Part shown: positions 32,078 through 41,694 of the stretch, piece by piece
Numbering within the stretch: position 1 is the first letter of the stretch
Layout: each line of letters starts with the position of its first letter
Source of the DNA: Costus lasius
Lineage: Eukaryota > Streptophyta > Magnoliopsida > Zingiberales > Costaceae
NCBI GenBank assembly: GCA_027563935.2
Contig: CM050452.1
Location: forward strand, 32,124,850 to 32,188,849
Direction: 5' to 3'
DNA: 64,000 nucleotides
Notes under the pieces: model-generated
Database searches by the model: none
What the model was told of the DNA's origin: nothing
What the model saw: only the letters and a program-made list of their open reading frames with translations
Made by a program: the position numbers and the translations under genes

Positions 32078-32333
32078 TGATGACAACAAAATATATAGTA
32101 TATTTTGTATCATTTTATATATATTCTCATGCTCAATTGAAGATCTTTTGCTTATTTTTATGCCAAAATTATCAAATATTGCAAAATCTAATTCTATTTT
32201 GGTTTTTCATGATTTTTAGGTAAAAAGGCACCATTTTGAGGTATTTTCAAACAAAATCAAATACTTGGAAGAGTTACCATCATCAAGAGGAGTCCACATA
32301 ACAAATTTCACGCAAATCAGAGCAAAAGACCAA

Positions 32334-32620
32334 AATACGGCAGGGCCGTATTATATATTACGGTACCATATTTCCATACGATACCATAATATCGGAGCAC
32401 CTGCCGTAATTTGGTGGATTTCAGACCAGAGACTTTTCCTGATTTTATGGCACTGCTGTAAAACTTTAGACTGCCGTATTTTCCAGACGACTCAGACCAG
32501 AGAACTCGTCCGATTTTACGGCACTGCCATAATAACTTTTACAGGCCATAATTTTAACCCAGGGTTAACAAAACTAAAATACGTCACTGCCGTAAAATAA
32601 AACACGGCCGTATTTTCTAC
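32334..32620 (+). promoter_or_regulatory. Cluster of ACGGC palindromes upstream of the E5 TATA box
   Basis: AATACGGC-AGG-GCCGTATT (32334-32352) is perfect. Further TTACGGYA, CTGCCGTA and ACGGCCGTATT copies follow to about 32620. Confidence 0.6.
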
Positions 32621-32756
32621 TTGGACGCACGACCTTTTCGGCCCTGATACTTGCGCAGACCATAACTTTTGATCCAGAAGTCCAAATTGAGATCCGAAAG
32701 ATGCTGCGGACTCATATTAAAGAGAAGAAGACACACGAAGTGAAAGCAACAATGTT

Positions 32757-32762
32757 TATATA
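32757..32762 (+). promoter_or_regulatory. E5 LTR TATA box
   Basis: TATATA in GTTTATATAGAA, about 140 bp after the palindrome cluster. Confidence 0.55.
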
Positions 32763-33420
32763 GAATCGAGGGAGCAATCGACAGAGAGGCGTTTAGGCTT
32801 CATCTTCACGCCGAATGGTGTGGAGGCCACCTCAAGCCGTGATGTTTACACTGAAGCTTCGCCTAGAGGAGAAGACAACACCCTAGAAGTTTTAAAGCAA
32901 AAGGAGTTCAATTGGAGGAGGAATCAATGAAAGAAGAGCTTGGGCACTGTTCACAACGAGTTTCCTTTGCAAAATACGGCTGTAATTTATATTACAGCCG
33001 TGGTGTATTTTCTTAAACCCTCTTCTTCATTGATTTCTAACACTTTGATACTATGGCTTGTTGTATTTCTTCTTTCATGCAAACTTAAACATATTTGGGA
33101 CATGGGATGTAATCCCTTTGATTTCTTAATGATTAGATAACCTTTTACCGTTGTCAGAATAGTTTTATGATGATAATTTTACTTATGTGAATAATTGTAC
33201 TTTGATTCTCCATAGATTGATGTTATTATTCATGCCTTAGAGTTCTCGCAATAAGGACCGAAAGGTGACTTGCTTGAGAATTTGGAACCCTAGAATTGCA
33301 TGTTAGGAACTTTCCGTAAGTAATTAGGTTAGTTTTTAATTATTTGATTTTAGTGATCTTATTGCCATATTGATAATTTGAATCTAAGGTTGAGTTATTG
33401 TGCTAGACTTGATTTGATCT

Positions 33421-33651
33421 TGCACGAAAGTGAGGATCGAGTTGTCGGAAAATTATAAGTAGAACTTGTGTTGAGTCTCGGATGCACGAAAGTGATCCTT
33501 GAGATTCCACTCGAGTCAATCAACTTAGAATTTGGATGCACAAAAGTGATCTTTGAATTCTTTGATTGATGATTTACTTATCTTTAGCGTTGGGATAGAT
33601 CTTGTGCGAAAGCGAGGAATGATCCCTGCATGATTGTCTGCACGAAAGTGA
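33421..33651 (+). repeat. Five copies of a TGCACGAAAGTGA motif
   Basis: Copies at 33421, 33483, 33537 (CACAAAAGTGA), 33604 (TGTGCGAAAGCGA) and 33639, each near a GATC. The E4 LTR has related CACGAGAGTAG copies in element sense (near 29030 and 29105). Confidence 0.65.
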
Positions 33652-33934
33652 GATGATCCCTTTATAATGTAAATTAAGTCTTTATCACGATAAAATTAGT
33701 CTGACGACCTTTTATTTAAATCTAGTCATTAGAATTAAGGAGGATGAAACCCTAGTCCCAATGTTTGTCTCTGATTATCTGATTTTGTGTGTTTTCCATC
33801 ATTGCTTTGCTATTATTCGGTTGCTTAGCTAGTAAGAATACAACTATTTGGTACTTAACAATAAGGTCTCTGTGGTTCGATATCTTTCTTTATTACTTCG
33901 AGTATCCGTGCACTTGCGGAATACAACAAGTTTT

Positions 33935-33952
33935 TGGCGTCGTTGCCGGGGA
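33935..33952 (+). other. E5 primer binding site (Asp tRNA)
   Basis: TGGCGTCGTTGCCGGGGA differs by one base from the usual Asp-tRNA complement used by Athila/Tat-type elements. It begins six bases after the LTR. Confidence 0.85.
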
Positions 33953-34149
33953 CCTTAGTTTTGTTAATATCAAAATAGTTATTAGTATTGCTAGACTAGG
34001 TTTTATTTGTTTTAGATTTAACTTTGTTTTTTATTTTTGTAGGTTTAGGATTTTCACACTTGTGACAGAGCTATGATTTCTGAAATTTGTGAATTTGCTT
34101 GTGTTTTATATTTTCTTTGTTTTATATATTCTAAAAAAAATTTGATTGA

Positions 34150-35010
34150 TTGGTGTTGGATAATCTTTCTGTTGTTGATAGATTTGAAGATATGTCTCTT
34201 AATTACAACTCATGGGTAACTAAAAGAGGTGAGGTATACATGCCACAAAGAAGGTATGAAGATTCACAGTGCACTCTTGCAGATAAATTGAAATTACACT
34301 CTATTTCTTCTATTTCTTCTAATAGAGTGCACTGTGAAGAATTACACTCTAATTTCAATTTATCTGCAAGAGTGCACTATGAATCTTCATACCTTCAAAC
34401 TCACCTCTTTTTTTAAATCAATTTATCTGCAAGATTTACAATTTGATTGCTTCTGATCATTATGCTTCTAATTGCCATATTTTAATGCCCCAAAATTCTA
34501 ATTCTTCATGGTACCAAGATGATCAATACTCTTTTTATGATGATTGCTCAAACAATGTTTCTGAACCATACTTTGAGAAAGTTGAAAAATCTAGCTTAGA
34601 GATAATGCTTGAAAAATTCATGTCAAATCAAAACCAATTCATGACAAATCAAAATAAGGAAATTGAAGATCTTAGGGAGATAATTGGTCAGCTTGCTTCT
34701 AATGTAGAATCTTTAACCGCTGATTCTAAATTTTTGGAAACCCAGTTAGCACAACAAGCATGTTTATTTGAGTTTGAAACTGAAGAACTTGATTTAAAAA
34801 AATCCCCCTCTAATTATGATTGTTTTGAGATTGAGCCTTATGTGAACGTTAATGAATCTCACTCTGATTTTGATAATTGTGAAATTGATTCTTTTGATAA
34901 CTTATTTGTGGAAAAGTTTGAAGAAATTGAAATTGAAAAACCCTCTTTTGATGAAATTGATTCTTTTGATAATATATTGTTTATGGTTAAATTTGATGAA
35001 GGATATGTGA
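34150..35010 (+). pseudogene. E5: gag-like region with internal inverted duplication
   Basis: Two open frames, 34150-34416 and 34443-35010, lie in different registers. The second has a predicted coiled-coil-like stretch (about residues 45-100, with repeated NQNQF and GQLASNVESL) typical of the middle of plant gypsy gag proteins, then an acidic tail with repeated EIDSFDN. No CCHC knuckle is reached. The first frame is occupied by a large palindrome (34222-34411). The second frame ends only because E6 enters at 35011; its last codons come from the E6 LTR. I call it a gag remnant; a non-autonomous element with a gag-only protein is also possible. Confidence 0.6.
34222..34411. repeat. Long inverted repeat inside the E5 gag region
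   Basis: Arms 34253-34296 and 34350-34393 (44 bp) are reverse complements with one mismatch. Outer arms AAAAGAGGTGAG (34222-34233) and CTCACCTCTTTT (34400-34411) are perfect. The spacer is 53 bp. Confidence 0.9.
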
Positions 35011-35640
35011 TGTAGCTACTGATGGAGGGATGGTCCTTATAGCCGTACTCTAAGGATTTACACAATGCACGTGAAAATAGGAGAGGGTCTTTAGATGAGG
35101 GAAGTGAAAATCGCTTCGGAAATGTAGTAGAAAACATGATGAAATCAGTGTCGAGTTCGATCGGGGCAACACGAATGCGAAAGAACACAACGGCACGCAA
35201 CTACAGAATGTAACACACTAACCTCGTAGCAATTTAGCACTCTCACGCAGCAGATTTTAAGCTCAGCATGTCCCAATGGGTAAACCAATGGATTCGTAGC
35301 ACTCAAATCGCATGCCTATGCACCTGAAACAAACCAAAGAACAGCAGAACACCCACGTCTCCGGCGAATGGATACCTGTGGAAGATCAGAAATCGTAATG
35401 GAAATGAACACGACGAAATGAAAAGATAGGCGGACCTGACCCACCGGAGGCGGTGGGATTTACTTTATTGCTTCGAAAACTAGGAAGGAAACACTTCGGA
35501 GTCGAGACACCGACCACGGCTCTTACAAAATTTGAAGGCGAAGCGCTGACTTCAACTTCTACAAGCGCTGGAGGCTCTCAGCTCACCAGGAGTACTCTAC
35601 CACCAAGAGAACTAAGGAACACAACACCCCAGCCTCCTCC

Positions 35641-35646
35641 TTTATA
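35641..35646 (-). promoter_or_regulatory. E6 LTR TATA box
   Basis: TTTATA on the plus strand is TATAAA in element sense, followed by GGAGGAGGCTGGGG. Confidence 0.55.
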
Positions 35647-36197
35647 GAACAAGAGGGGAGGTAACAAGACAAAGTAGGAAAAGACAAGCTACTTTAACAA
35701 CTACCTACTCTTGCAGCCCATAAAGTAGTCAAGCTGCAGCTACAAGACAAAAGAGAAACAAACTTCTACCTAATATTCTTGAAGCTGGTCGCATGGTCTT
35801 CTAGTCTTCGTACGGAGGCTGTTAGGCGATCAGACACGCTCGGAGCAAACCGCGACAAAGCAGCAGAATTTCAAAGTATTGGGCTGCGTAATGATCGTCG
35901 TGGCCTTCTGATGGGCCGTGTTGCTGATGTGGTTGTGAGGCCCATCTAGACTTGGGCTCTTCGGGGGTTGGCTTGTACTGTCCTTGGGCCCGGTCACTTC
36001 GGTGTGGTTGGAGAGCGGGCTGATAATACCCACGAAGCGGTCCGGTGGGTGAGATGGGCATTGAGATCGCCGAATAGCCACCTTGTTGGGCTCCTTTGGG
36101 TCTTCATGAGGTAGAGCAACATGGTAGGGTGGGTTGTATACGTCAAAATGGGATCGTCAGGGTAGTTCTGTGGCTTCGGGTAGCTGTCTACAGATGT

Positions 36198-36560
36198 CAC
36201 GGGGTGTGACTTTCGTCGCTGGGTGACCCGAGGAACATTCTGTGGGAGTTCCAACTTGTGCATGTGGCTCCACCTCCGATTCTAAATATTCTCCGGGGAG
36301 CTGTTTGCATGACCCACGGGGTGAGGTTTTCATCGCAGGGTACCCCGAGGAACTTTCTGTGGCAAATCGGACTTGTGCACCCGGTAGTTGTCTGCAGGAC
36401 CCACGGGGCGTGGTTTTCGTCGCTGGGTACTCTGAGGAACTTTCTGTGGAAAATCGGACTTGTGCACCCGGTAGTTGTCCGCAGGACTCACAGGGTGTGG
36501 TCTTCGTCGCGGGGTAGCCCGAGCAACTTTCTGTGGAAAATTTTTGGGGCACCGTCGGGG
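36198..36560 (-). repeat. 87-bp tandem repeats in E6 U3
   Basis: Units start at about 36198, 36315, 36402 and 36489 on the plus strand (CACGGGG or close). The last three have a period of 87 bp; the first is spaced by 117 bp because of an insert. Since 87 is a multiple of three, an apparent 141-codon minus-strand frame with 29-residue repeats results. I read this as LTR repeat DNA rather than a gene because it follows the purine tract and the pol stop. Confidence 0.65.
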
Positions 36561-36594
36561 CCAGATTTTCCCCTTCTTTCATGTTGTATGCTCC

Positions 36595-37655
36595 TCAATC
36601 ATCTTCCACTGCAAACTCTAAGGAGTTCTCCTCCGGAGAACTAGGGGGTAGAGACTCGTCGGGGTCTAATGGCTCCTCCAATGGACCGTAGAAAGGAAGT
36701 AGATCCGCCACGTTGAAGATGAGGTGGATGCCCATGTCCTCAGGTAGGTCCAGAACATAGGCGTTGGAGCCAATTCACCGCACCTCTCCCGAGGTGGATG
36801 CGCACCCTCGCCAACTCACCGATAGAAAAATGATGTGGCCTGCGGTGTTCGTTGGCCTTCATCACATTATGAGTGTTGCCCAAAAAGATACGTTGCCGAA
36901 CTTCGTCATGCAAACTAGCTATATAATGGGCAAAGGAATATGCATGTTCAGATAGATGGGACTCCATGGGTAGGTCATGCAGGTCAATGGGTTTGCGGGG
37001 TTGATGGTCCGTAACAATCTGGAAGGGACTAAGACCCGTAGACCTATTAGCGGCGCTATTGTACGCGAATTCCGCCATGGGGAGAATGGAATCCCAAGAC
37101 CTTGGGTGATCACCGATAAGGCACCGGAGCAAGTTACCCAAAATACGATTAACCACCTCAGTTTGTCCATTAGTTTGGGGGTGGTAAGCAGTGGAAAATT
37201 TCAGGGTGGTACCCAAGAGGGCCCAGAGTGAGCGCCAGAAGTGGCTCACGAAGCACGTGTCACGATCGGACACGATGGTGTGGGGAAGACCATGGAGACG
37301 GACAATCTCCCGAAAGAAAAGGTGGGCGACATGGGTCGCATCCGTGGTGCATGAACAGGGTATGAAATATGCCATCTTTGAAAACTGATCTACAACCACG
37401 TAGATAGAGTCGAAGCGGGATGTAGTGCGGGGCAGTCTTAGGACGAAATCCATGCTGAGGTGGCACCAAGGACCATCAGCGACAGGTAACGGAGTATAGT
37501 GACCAGTGTTCAGGGGAAGTGGCTTGGCTAGTTGGCAAGTGCCACAGTGGCGCACGATGCGCTCCACGTCCTTGCGAAGGGAGGGCCAGAAAAAGCGCTC
37601 CTCTGCCATGTCAAGAGTCTTGTCTCGGCCATGGTGGCCGGCGACGCCAATTACG
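36595..37655 (-). pseudogene. E6: chromovirus integrase, partial
   Basis: The frame is open from the E7 break (37655) leftwards. It contains the end of the zinc-binding region (GHHGRDKT, then HCGTCQLAK), the catalytic core with Asp in SMDFVL, Asp in VSDRD and Glu in NGQTEVV, and the C-terminal part. Near 36780 a deletion/frameshift removes the link before NAYVLDLPED, which continues in another frame to a stop at 36595. The three catalytic residues are present, but the N-terminus is displaced by E7 and the C-terminal domain is damaged. Integrase inserts the cDNA; in chromoviruses the C-terminal tail often guides chromatin targeting, but no chromodomain is visible here. Confidence 0.85.
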
Positions 37656-39703
37656 TGTTAGGGAATACCGGGTGTAATTTAAAATTTTTGCTGTCCCAGG
37701 ACGCAGCAGAAGCATTACACCCGAAACATATTCCTTTTGCCCAAGGATCCATGCGAGGGAGAACACAAAGATGTGACAAGGATAATACCTCTATTGCTTG
37801 CTCGGTTCTTGAAGCCATGTTTGAAGACGATCAAGTGCTCGCCCTCTACAAGTATCCACGCGTCGACTCCTTGATCGTTGCTCCATTCTACGCTTGGTGC
37901 TAGCCTCGGGAAGAGAATCAAGCCTTAGGGTTCCTTCACTTCTCTTGCGCCACCTCCAAGATGAAAGCGCCAAGAAGAGATGAGGAGGAAGATGATGCGC
38001 CAAGTGCTTCCTTCTTCTTCTTTGCATGCGCCACCTTCAAGCAAGGTGCGCCTATGGCCAAGGAACAGTGAGGGCTTGTGGCAAGGAGATGCCACCAAAC
38101 ACTAAGAGTCCTTGCGCCAAGAAGAGAGGGAGAAGAAGAAGAACTTGCGGCTATTGAAGAAGATTGCGCTCCTTGATGAAGAAGGAGAGCTCCAAGCTCT
38201 CAAGTTGTCGCTACCTTAAGCCTCCACGCCTCCTTGTGTATGAGACCTCACGTCTTCAAGGAAGGGAACCCAAGAGGGGGCGACAAGGGGTCCTAAAAAT
38301 AGGACTACAGGCGGTTTGGGCAAGGGCTAGGATCATGCCAAGTGTATGGCTAGGATGAGGTGTCTTGAGGCAAGGAAAGTCTCCAAGACTTTACCATAAA
38401 CCTCATTCAACCTATCCATAAATGTCCAAGCACTATATCAGCCCAAGACATGCCTCAAATGCATTCTTACCATCAAAGGAGAAGTGGCTAGGCGCAACAT
38501 GCAAGAGGAATTTGGCTAGGGTGGTGTCTTGGGAGAAACTAGGGTTTGAGGTAAGGTAAGTCTCCAAGACATTACCATATACCTCTTCCCTATATCCATA
38601 TGCGTCTAGGAACTTCCCATAAAAGTTCTCAAGCCATATCAGCCCCAAGACTTGCCTTAGAGGCAAGTATTCCATCCAAGGAAGAGGGGCTAGGCGCCCT
38701 TTACTTCCATAATGAAGCAAAGGCGCCTCCCTCACCCCATTATGCCCCTAGGCGCCAATGGGGTGAGATTTCTCCCCATTATACCCTTTTAAGCCAATTT
38801 CCTCTTCATGACAACTAATTATTGGGCCTCATTGGATAATGAGCTAGCCCAAACTTCATGGCATGGGTTGATTAAGCCATTGGATCTAATCCAATGCAAC
38901 CCTAATCCAAATGTGACCAATTAAGGTCAATTTCGGGTCAACCTGCCAAAAATGAGGTTTGCCTCCAATAACTTTCTTCCAACTCATCAGGCCCATCGGC
39001 GCTGATAAAATCTTCCAAATTGATCCAAGTTATCCAATAACTTGATCATAAGGCTTCTGATTAAAGCAACGTCAAGAGTCTATTGCGTGTGACCCCGTAG
39101 GATCCATATGACGATGGCAATGATGTAAACATCATAAGTAGTGAGGGGTATCTAGCAACACATCACTATTACCCATGTCATAGGACTTAAGTCATTATGG
39201 CAACAACTCCTAACAAGCTACGAGGATTCCCATTGCATTATAGATCCCTTTGCCTAAACTGATATCCTGCCATTGGATTAGTCTCAAGTTTATCAATCCA
39301 ATGCATTGGTCATGACTCAACAACTGTGGCCACACATTCCTGTCATGCACCAATAAGGTGGGGCGCCCCCGAGTGGATATCATGCTTCCAATAAGGAAGG
39401 GGCAAATCCTACTATTGGTCATCTATGTCTCTACATGACTTATGACATGCCCAATGTCAGTCGTTTTGGTCTCCCAATTATGGAGAGACGTAAGACTGTA
39501 TCAAAGCATACTCATCATCAAATCTAGACATGAATACCTCAAGTCTAAGGATCAATGCAAACCTCTTGCATGTGAGATTGACTTGTTGACTAGACAAGTC
39601 AATCCTCACGGTGGATCACTCCAGTGCATCCAATGCACCTGTATGCCCGCGTTACTGTGCCCCGCACTTAACCAACCCATACACCAGTCTCACATGTACC
39701 AAA
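37656..39703 (-). mobile_element. E7: partial LTR of an E1-like copia element
   Basis: Minus-oriented LTR, starting TGTTAGGGAATACCGGGTG on the plus strand. It aligns with the reverse complement of the E1 LTR through most of its length. It is inserted in E6 integrase after TTACG (37651-37655), and is itself cut by E8 after CCAAA (39699-39703). About 230 bp of LTR should lie beyond E8. It keeps a U5 donor GAG-GTATTA (GT at 37788-37787) that the E1 copy lacks. Whether it is a solo LTR or part of a full element cannot be decided here. Confidence 0.8.
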
Positions 39704-41673
39704 TGTTGGGAAACCCCGGGGACATTTTACAATTTTCAGAGTTATAGACATACATTTTTTGCAGCGGAAGAATGTCCCCGAAACAGGCCGGTCCCAAAAA
39801 CCCAGTGAAGATCGCAAGAAAGGGAGTCGACACGATGTGTTAGGAAATACCTTAAGAGCAATGTAGAGCGATGCCGATGCAGGCGCCCAAGTGTGCGCCC
39901 TCTGCAGTCTCACACACACGGATCTCTTGAGTTCTCTTCTTCCACGCCCGGTGCTAGCCTCGGGAAGAAGATCCAAGCCTTAGTTCTCTTCTTGAATGCT
40001 TGCGCCACCTCCAAGGTAGAATCGCCAATTCATGAAGAAGAGAGGAGAAGGGAGAATGCCGCCAAGCCTTTACTTCTCTTGCGCCAAAGGAGGAAGAAGG
40101 GAAGAAGCTTGCGGCTAGGGTTTGATGGAAGAAGATGGTTGCGCCAATGCCCCTTATTTTCGCCCTCTTGATGTGTTCACGCCTTCAAGGATTGATCACT
40201 TGTAAGAGGGGGCGACTAGGGTCACATATATAGGGCAAGAGGCGGTTAGGGTAAGGGCTAGGATCATGACAAGTGTAGGGCTAGGATGAGGAGGTTTGAG
40301 ACAAGGAAAGTCTCCAAGACATTTCCATAATTCTCATTCAACCATTCCTTTTGTGCCCCACGCCTTTTCTTGTGCGCCAAGGCCTTGCCTTGCGCCCCAA
40401 GCAATGCCATAGAGGCATGCATTCCATCCAAGGAAGAGAGGGGAGGCGCCCTTTACTTCCATAATGAAGCAAAGGCGCCAACATGACCCCATTATGCCCC
40501 TAGGCGCTTAATGGTTCATGTTTCTCCCCATTATACCCTTTTAGCCTCTCATCTCTCCATGAGAACTTGTTATTGGGCCTCATTGGATAATGAGCTAGCC
40601 CAAACTTCATTACATGGGTTGATTAAGCACTTGGATCCAATCCAATGCAACCCTAATCCAAATGTGACCAACCATGGTCAAATACGGGTCAACCTGCTAA
40701 AAATGAAGTTTGGCTCCAATAATATTCTTCCATCTCATCAGGCCCATTGGCGCTGATGAAATCTCCCAATTAGATCTGAGTTATCCAATAACTCGATCAT
40801 AAGGCTTCCCGATCAATACGAGAACTCAAGTATCAAGGTGTGCGACCTTGTAGGTTCCTCTGACGCTGGCAGTGCTGACCAGAGGTCATCACAAGCAGTG
40901 AGTGGCACCTAGCAGTGCATCGCTGCTACCCAGGTCATTGGAATGGATATCGACATCGACATCCCCATCATCGGAACTAGGTACAGATGCATTACAGTCT
41001 CTTTGCCGAACTGATATCCGATTGGACAAGTGTGTCACCACTTGTTTTCATCCAATCACATGGCTATGACTAAAATAGGTTCTCACCTGGGTATGGCCAT
41101 ACACTCTCAGTCATAGAACCATAAAGGAGCTCCATGGATATCATACTTCCCTAGGGAAGGGGCAAATCCTATGTCTGTCCATTGACCTTCTCATATGGGT
41201 CGTGACATGCTCAATAACAACCGTTATGACCTCCCAGCTACGGCAAGGTGTTAGGTTGTATCAAAGCAAGTCCCTAACCATATAGAATGATCAATGACCT
41301 CAAGTCAAGGAATCAATGCATCTCCTATCACTTATGAGGATAACTCATGACACCAAGTCATAGCCTCATAGCGGGTCTATCCAGTATATCCTCCAATGAT
41401 ATACCCATGTGTCTGCGTTAGCACCACGTGCGTAACCAGCCCACATACCAGTCTCTCATGTACCAGAGCTGTCCCATATCCACTCAGGGACATCGACTGG
41501 GGACAATTATTTGAGCACAGATCCAATCTGTCTCCAGGGACATTATCATGTAAGTACACAATCGCAGGTGTAGACAAACAATGATAACGACAATGCCAGA
41601 ATGATATATAAATATCAATGTCAAGTAGTACATAAGTTGACCAAAACTAGGTCCTAGGGCATATACACCAACA
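39704..41673 (-). repeat. E8 3' LTR
   Basis: 1970 bp, similar to the E2 LTR. In sense it ends CCCCGGGGTTTCCCAACA. U5 stem: plus-strand CGGGGACATT (39717-39726) with AATGTCCCCG (39771-39780), enclosing CTTCCGCTGC in sense. Donor-like AAG-GTATTT has its GT at 39850-39849. Confidence 0.92.
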
Positions 41674-41694
41674 ATCTCCCACTTGCACTAAGAC

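Larger units (their letters stand above)
32078..33928 (+). repeat. E5 5' LTR
   Basis: 1851 bp, from TGATGACAAC to GCGGAATACAACA. It contains ACGGC palindromes (32334-32620), a TATA box (32757-32762) and five copies of a TGCACGAAAGTGA-like motif (33421-33651). The left end is fixed by the break in the E4 frame, the right end by the primer site. Confidence 0.75.
32078..35010 (+). mobile_element. E5: Ty3/gypsy-type element (Asp-tRNA primed), 5' part only
   Basis: Plus-oriented: 5' LTR 32078-33928, primer site 33935-33952, then a gag-like region cut by E6 at 35010. It interrupts the E4 reading frame after CATTT (32073-32077), the expected target duplication. An Asp-tRNA primer site is typical of Athila/Tat-group elements. 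No pol is seen before the break. Confidence 0.75.
35011..36563 (-). repeat. E6 3' LTR (right border tentative)
   Basis: The left end is fixed by the TG next to the E5 break. The right end is placed at a TGG directly after a purine tract (AAAGAAGGGGAAAA in sense, plus-strand 36566-36579), giving about 1553 bp. A TATA box TATAAA lies at plus-strand 35641-35646. U3 holds the 87-bp tandem repeats. The border needs a second LTR to be certain. Confidence 0.55.
35011..37655 (-). mobile_element. E6: Ty3/gypsy chromovirus, 3' part only
   Basis: Minus-oriented. The 3' LTR starts at 35011 (TGTAGCTAC on the plus strand) after TGTGA (35006-35010), the expected target duplication in E5. Integrase runs from the right edge, where E7 interrupts it at 37655. 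Integrase motifs place it, by eye, nearest the CRM/Galadriel side of the chromoviruses. Confidence 0.8.

Noticed and set aside
34443..35015. Host gene coding for an acidic coiled-coil protein
   Set aside because: It sits right after an LTR and Asp-tRNA primer site, and its stop codon is provided by the next element's LTR, so it is element gag.
36157..36582. 141-codon minus-strand frame with 29-residue repeats
   Set aside because: It follows the integrase stop and the purine tract and is better explained as tandem repeats in the E6 LTR; kept as a repeat and a low-ranked finding.
37656..39703. Solo LTR call for E7
   Set aside because: Its right end is displaced by E8, so a solo LTR and a full element cannot be told apart.
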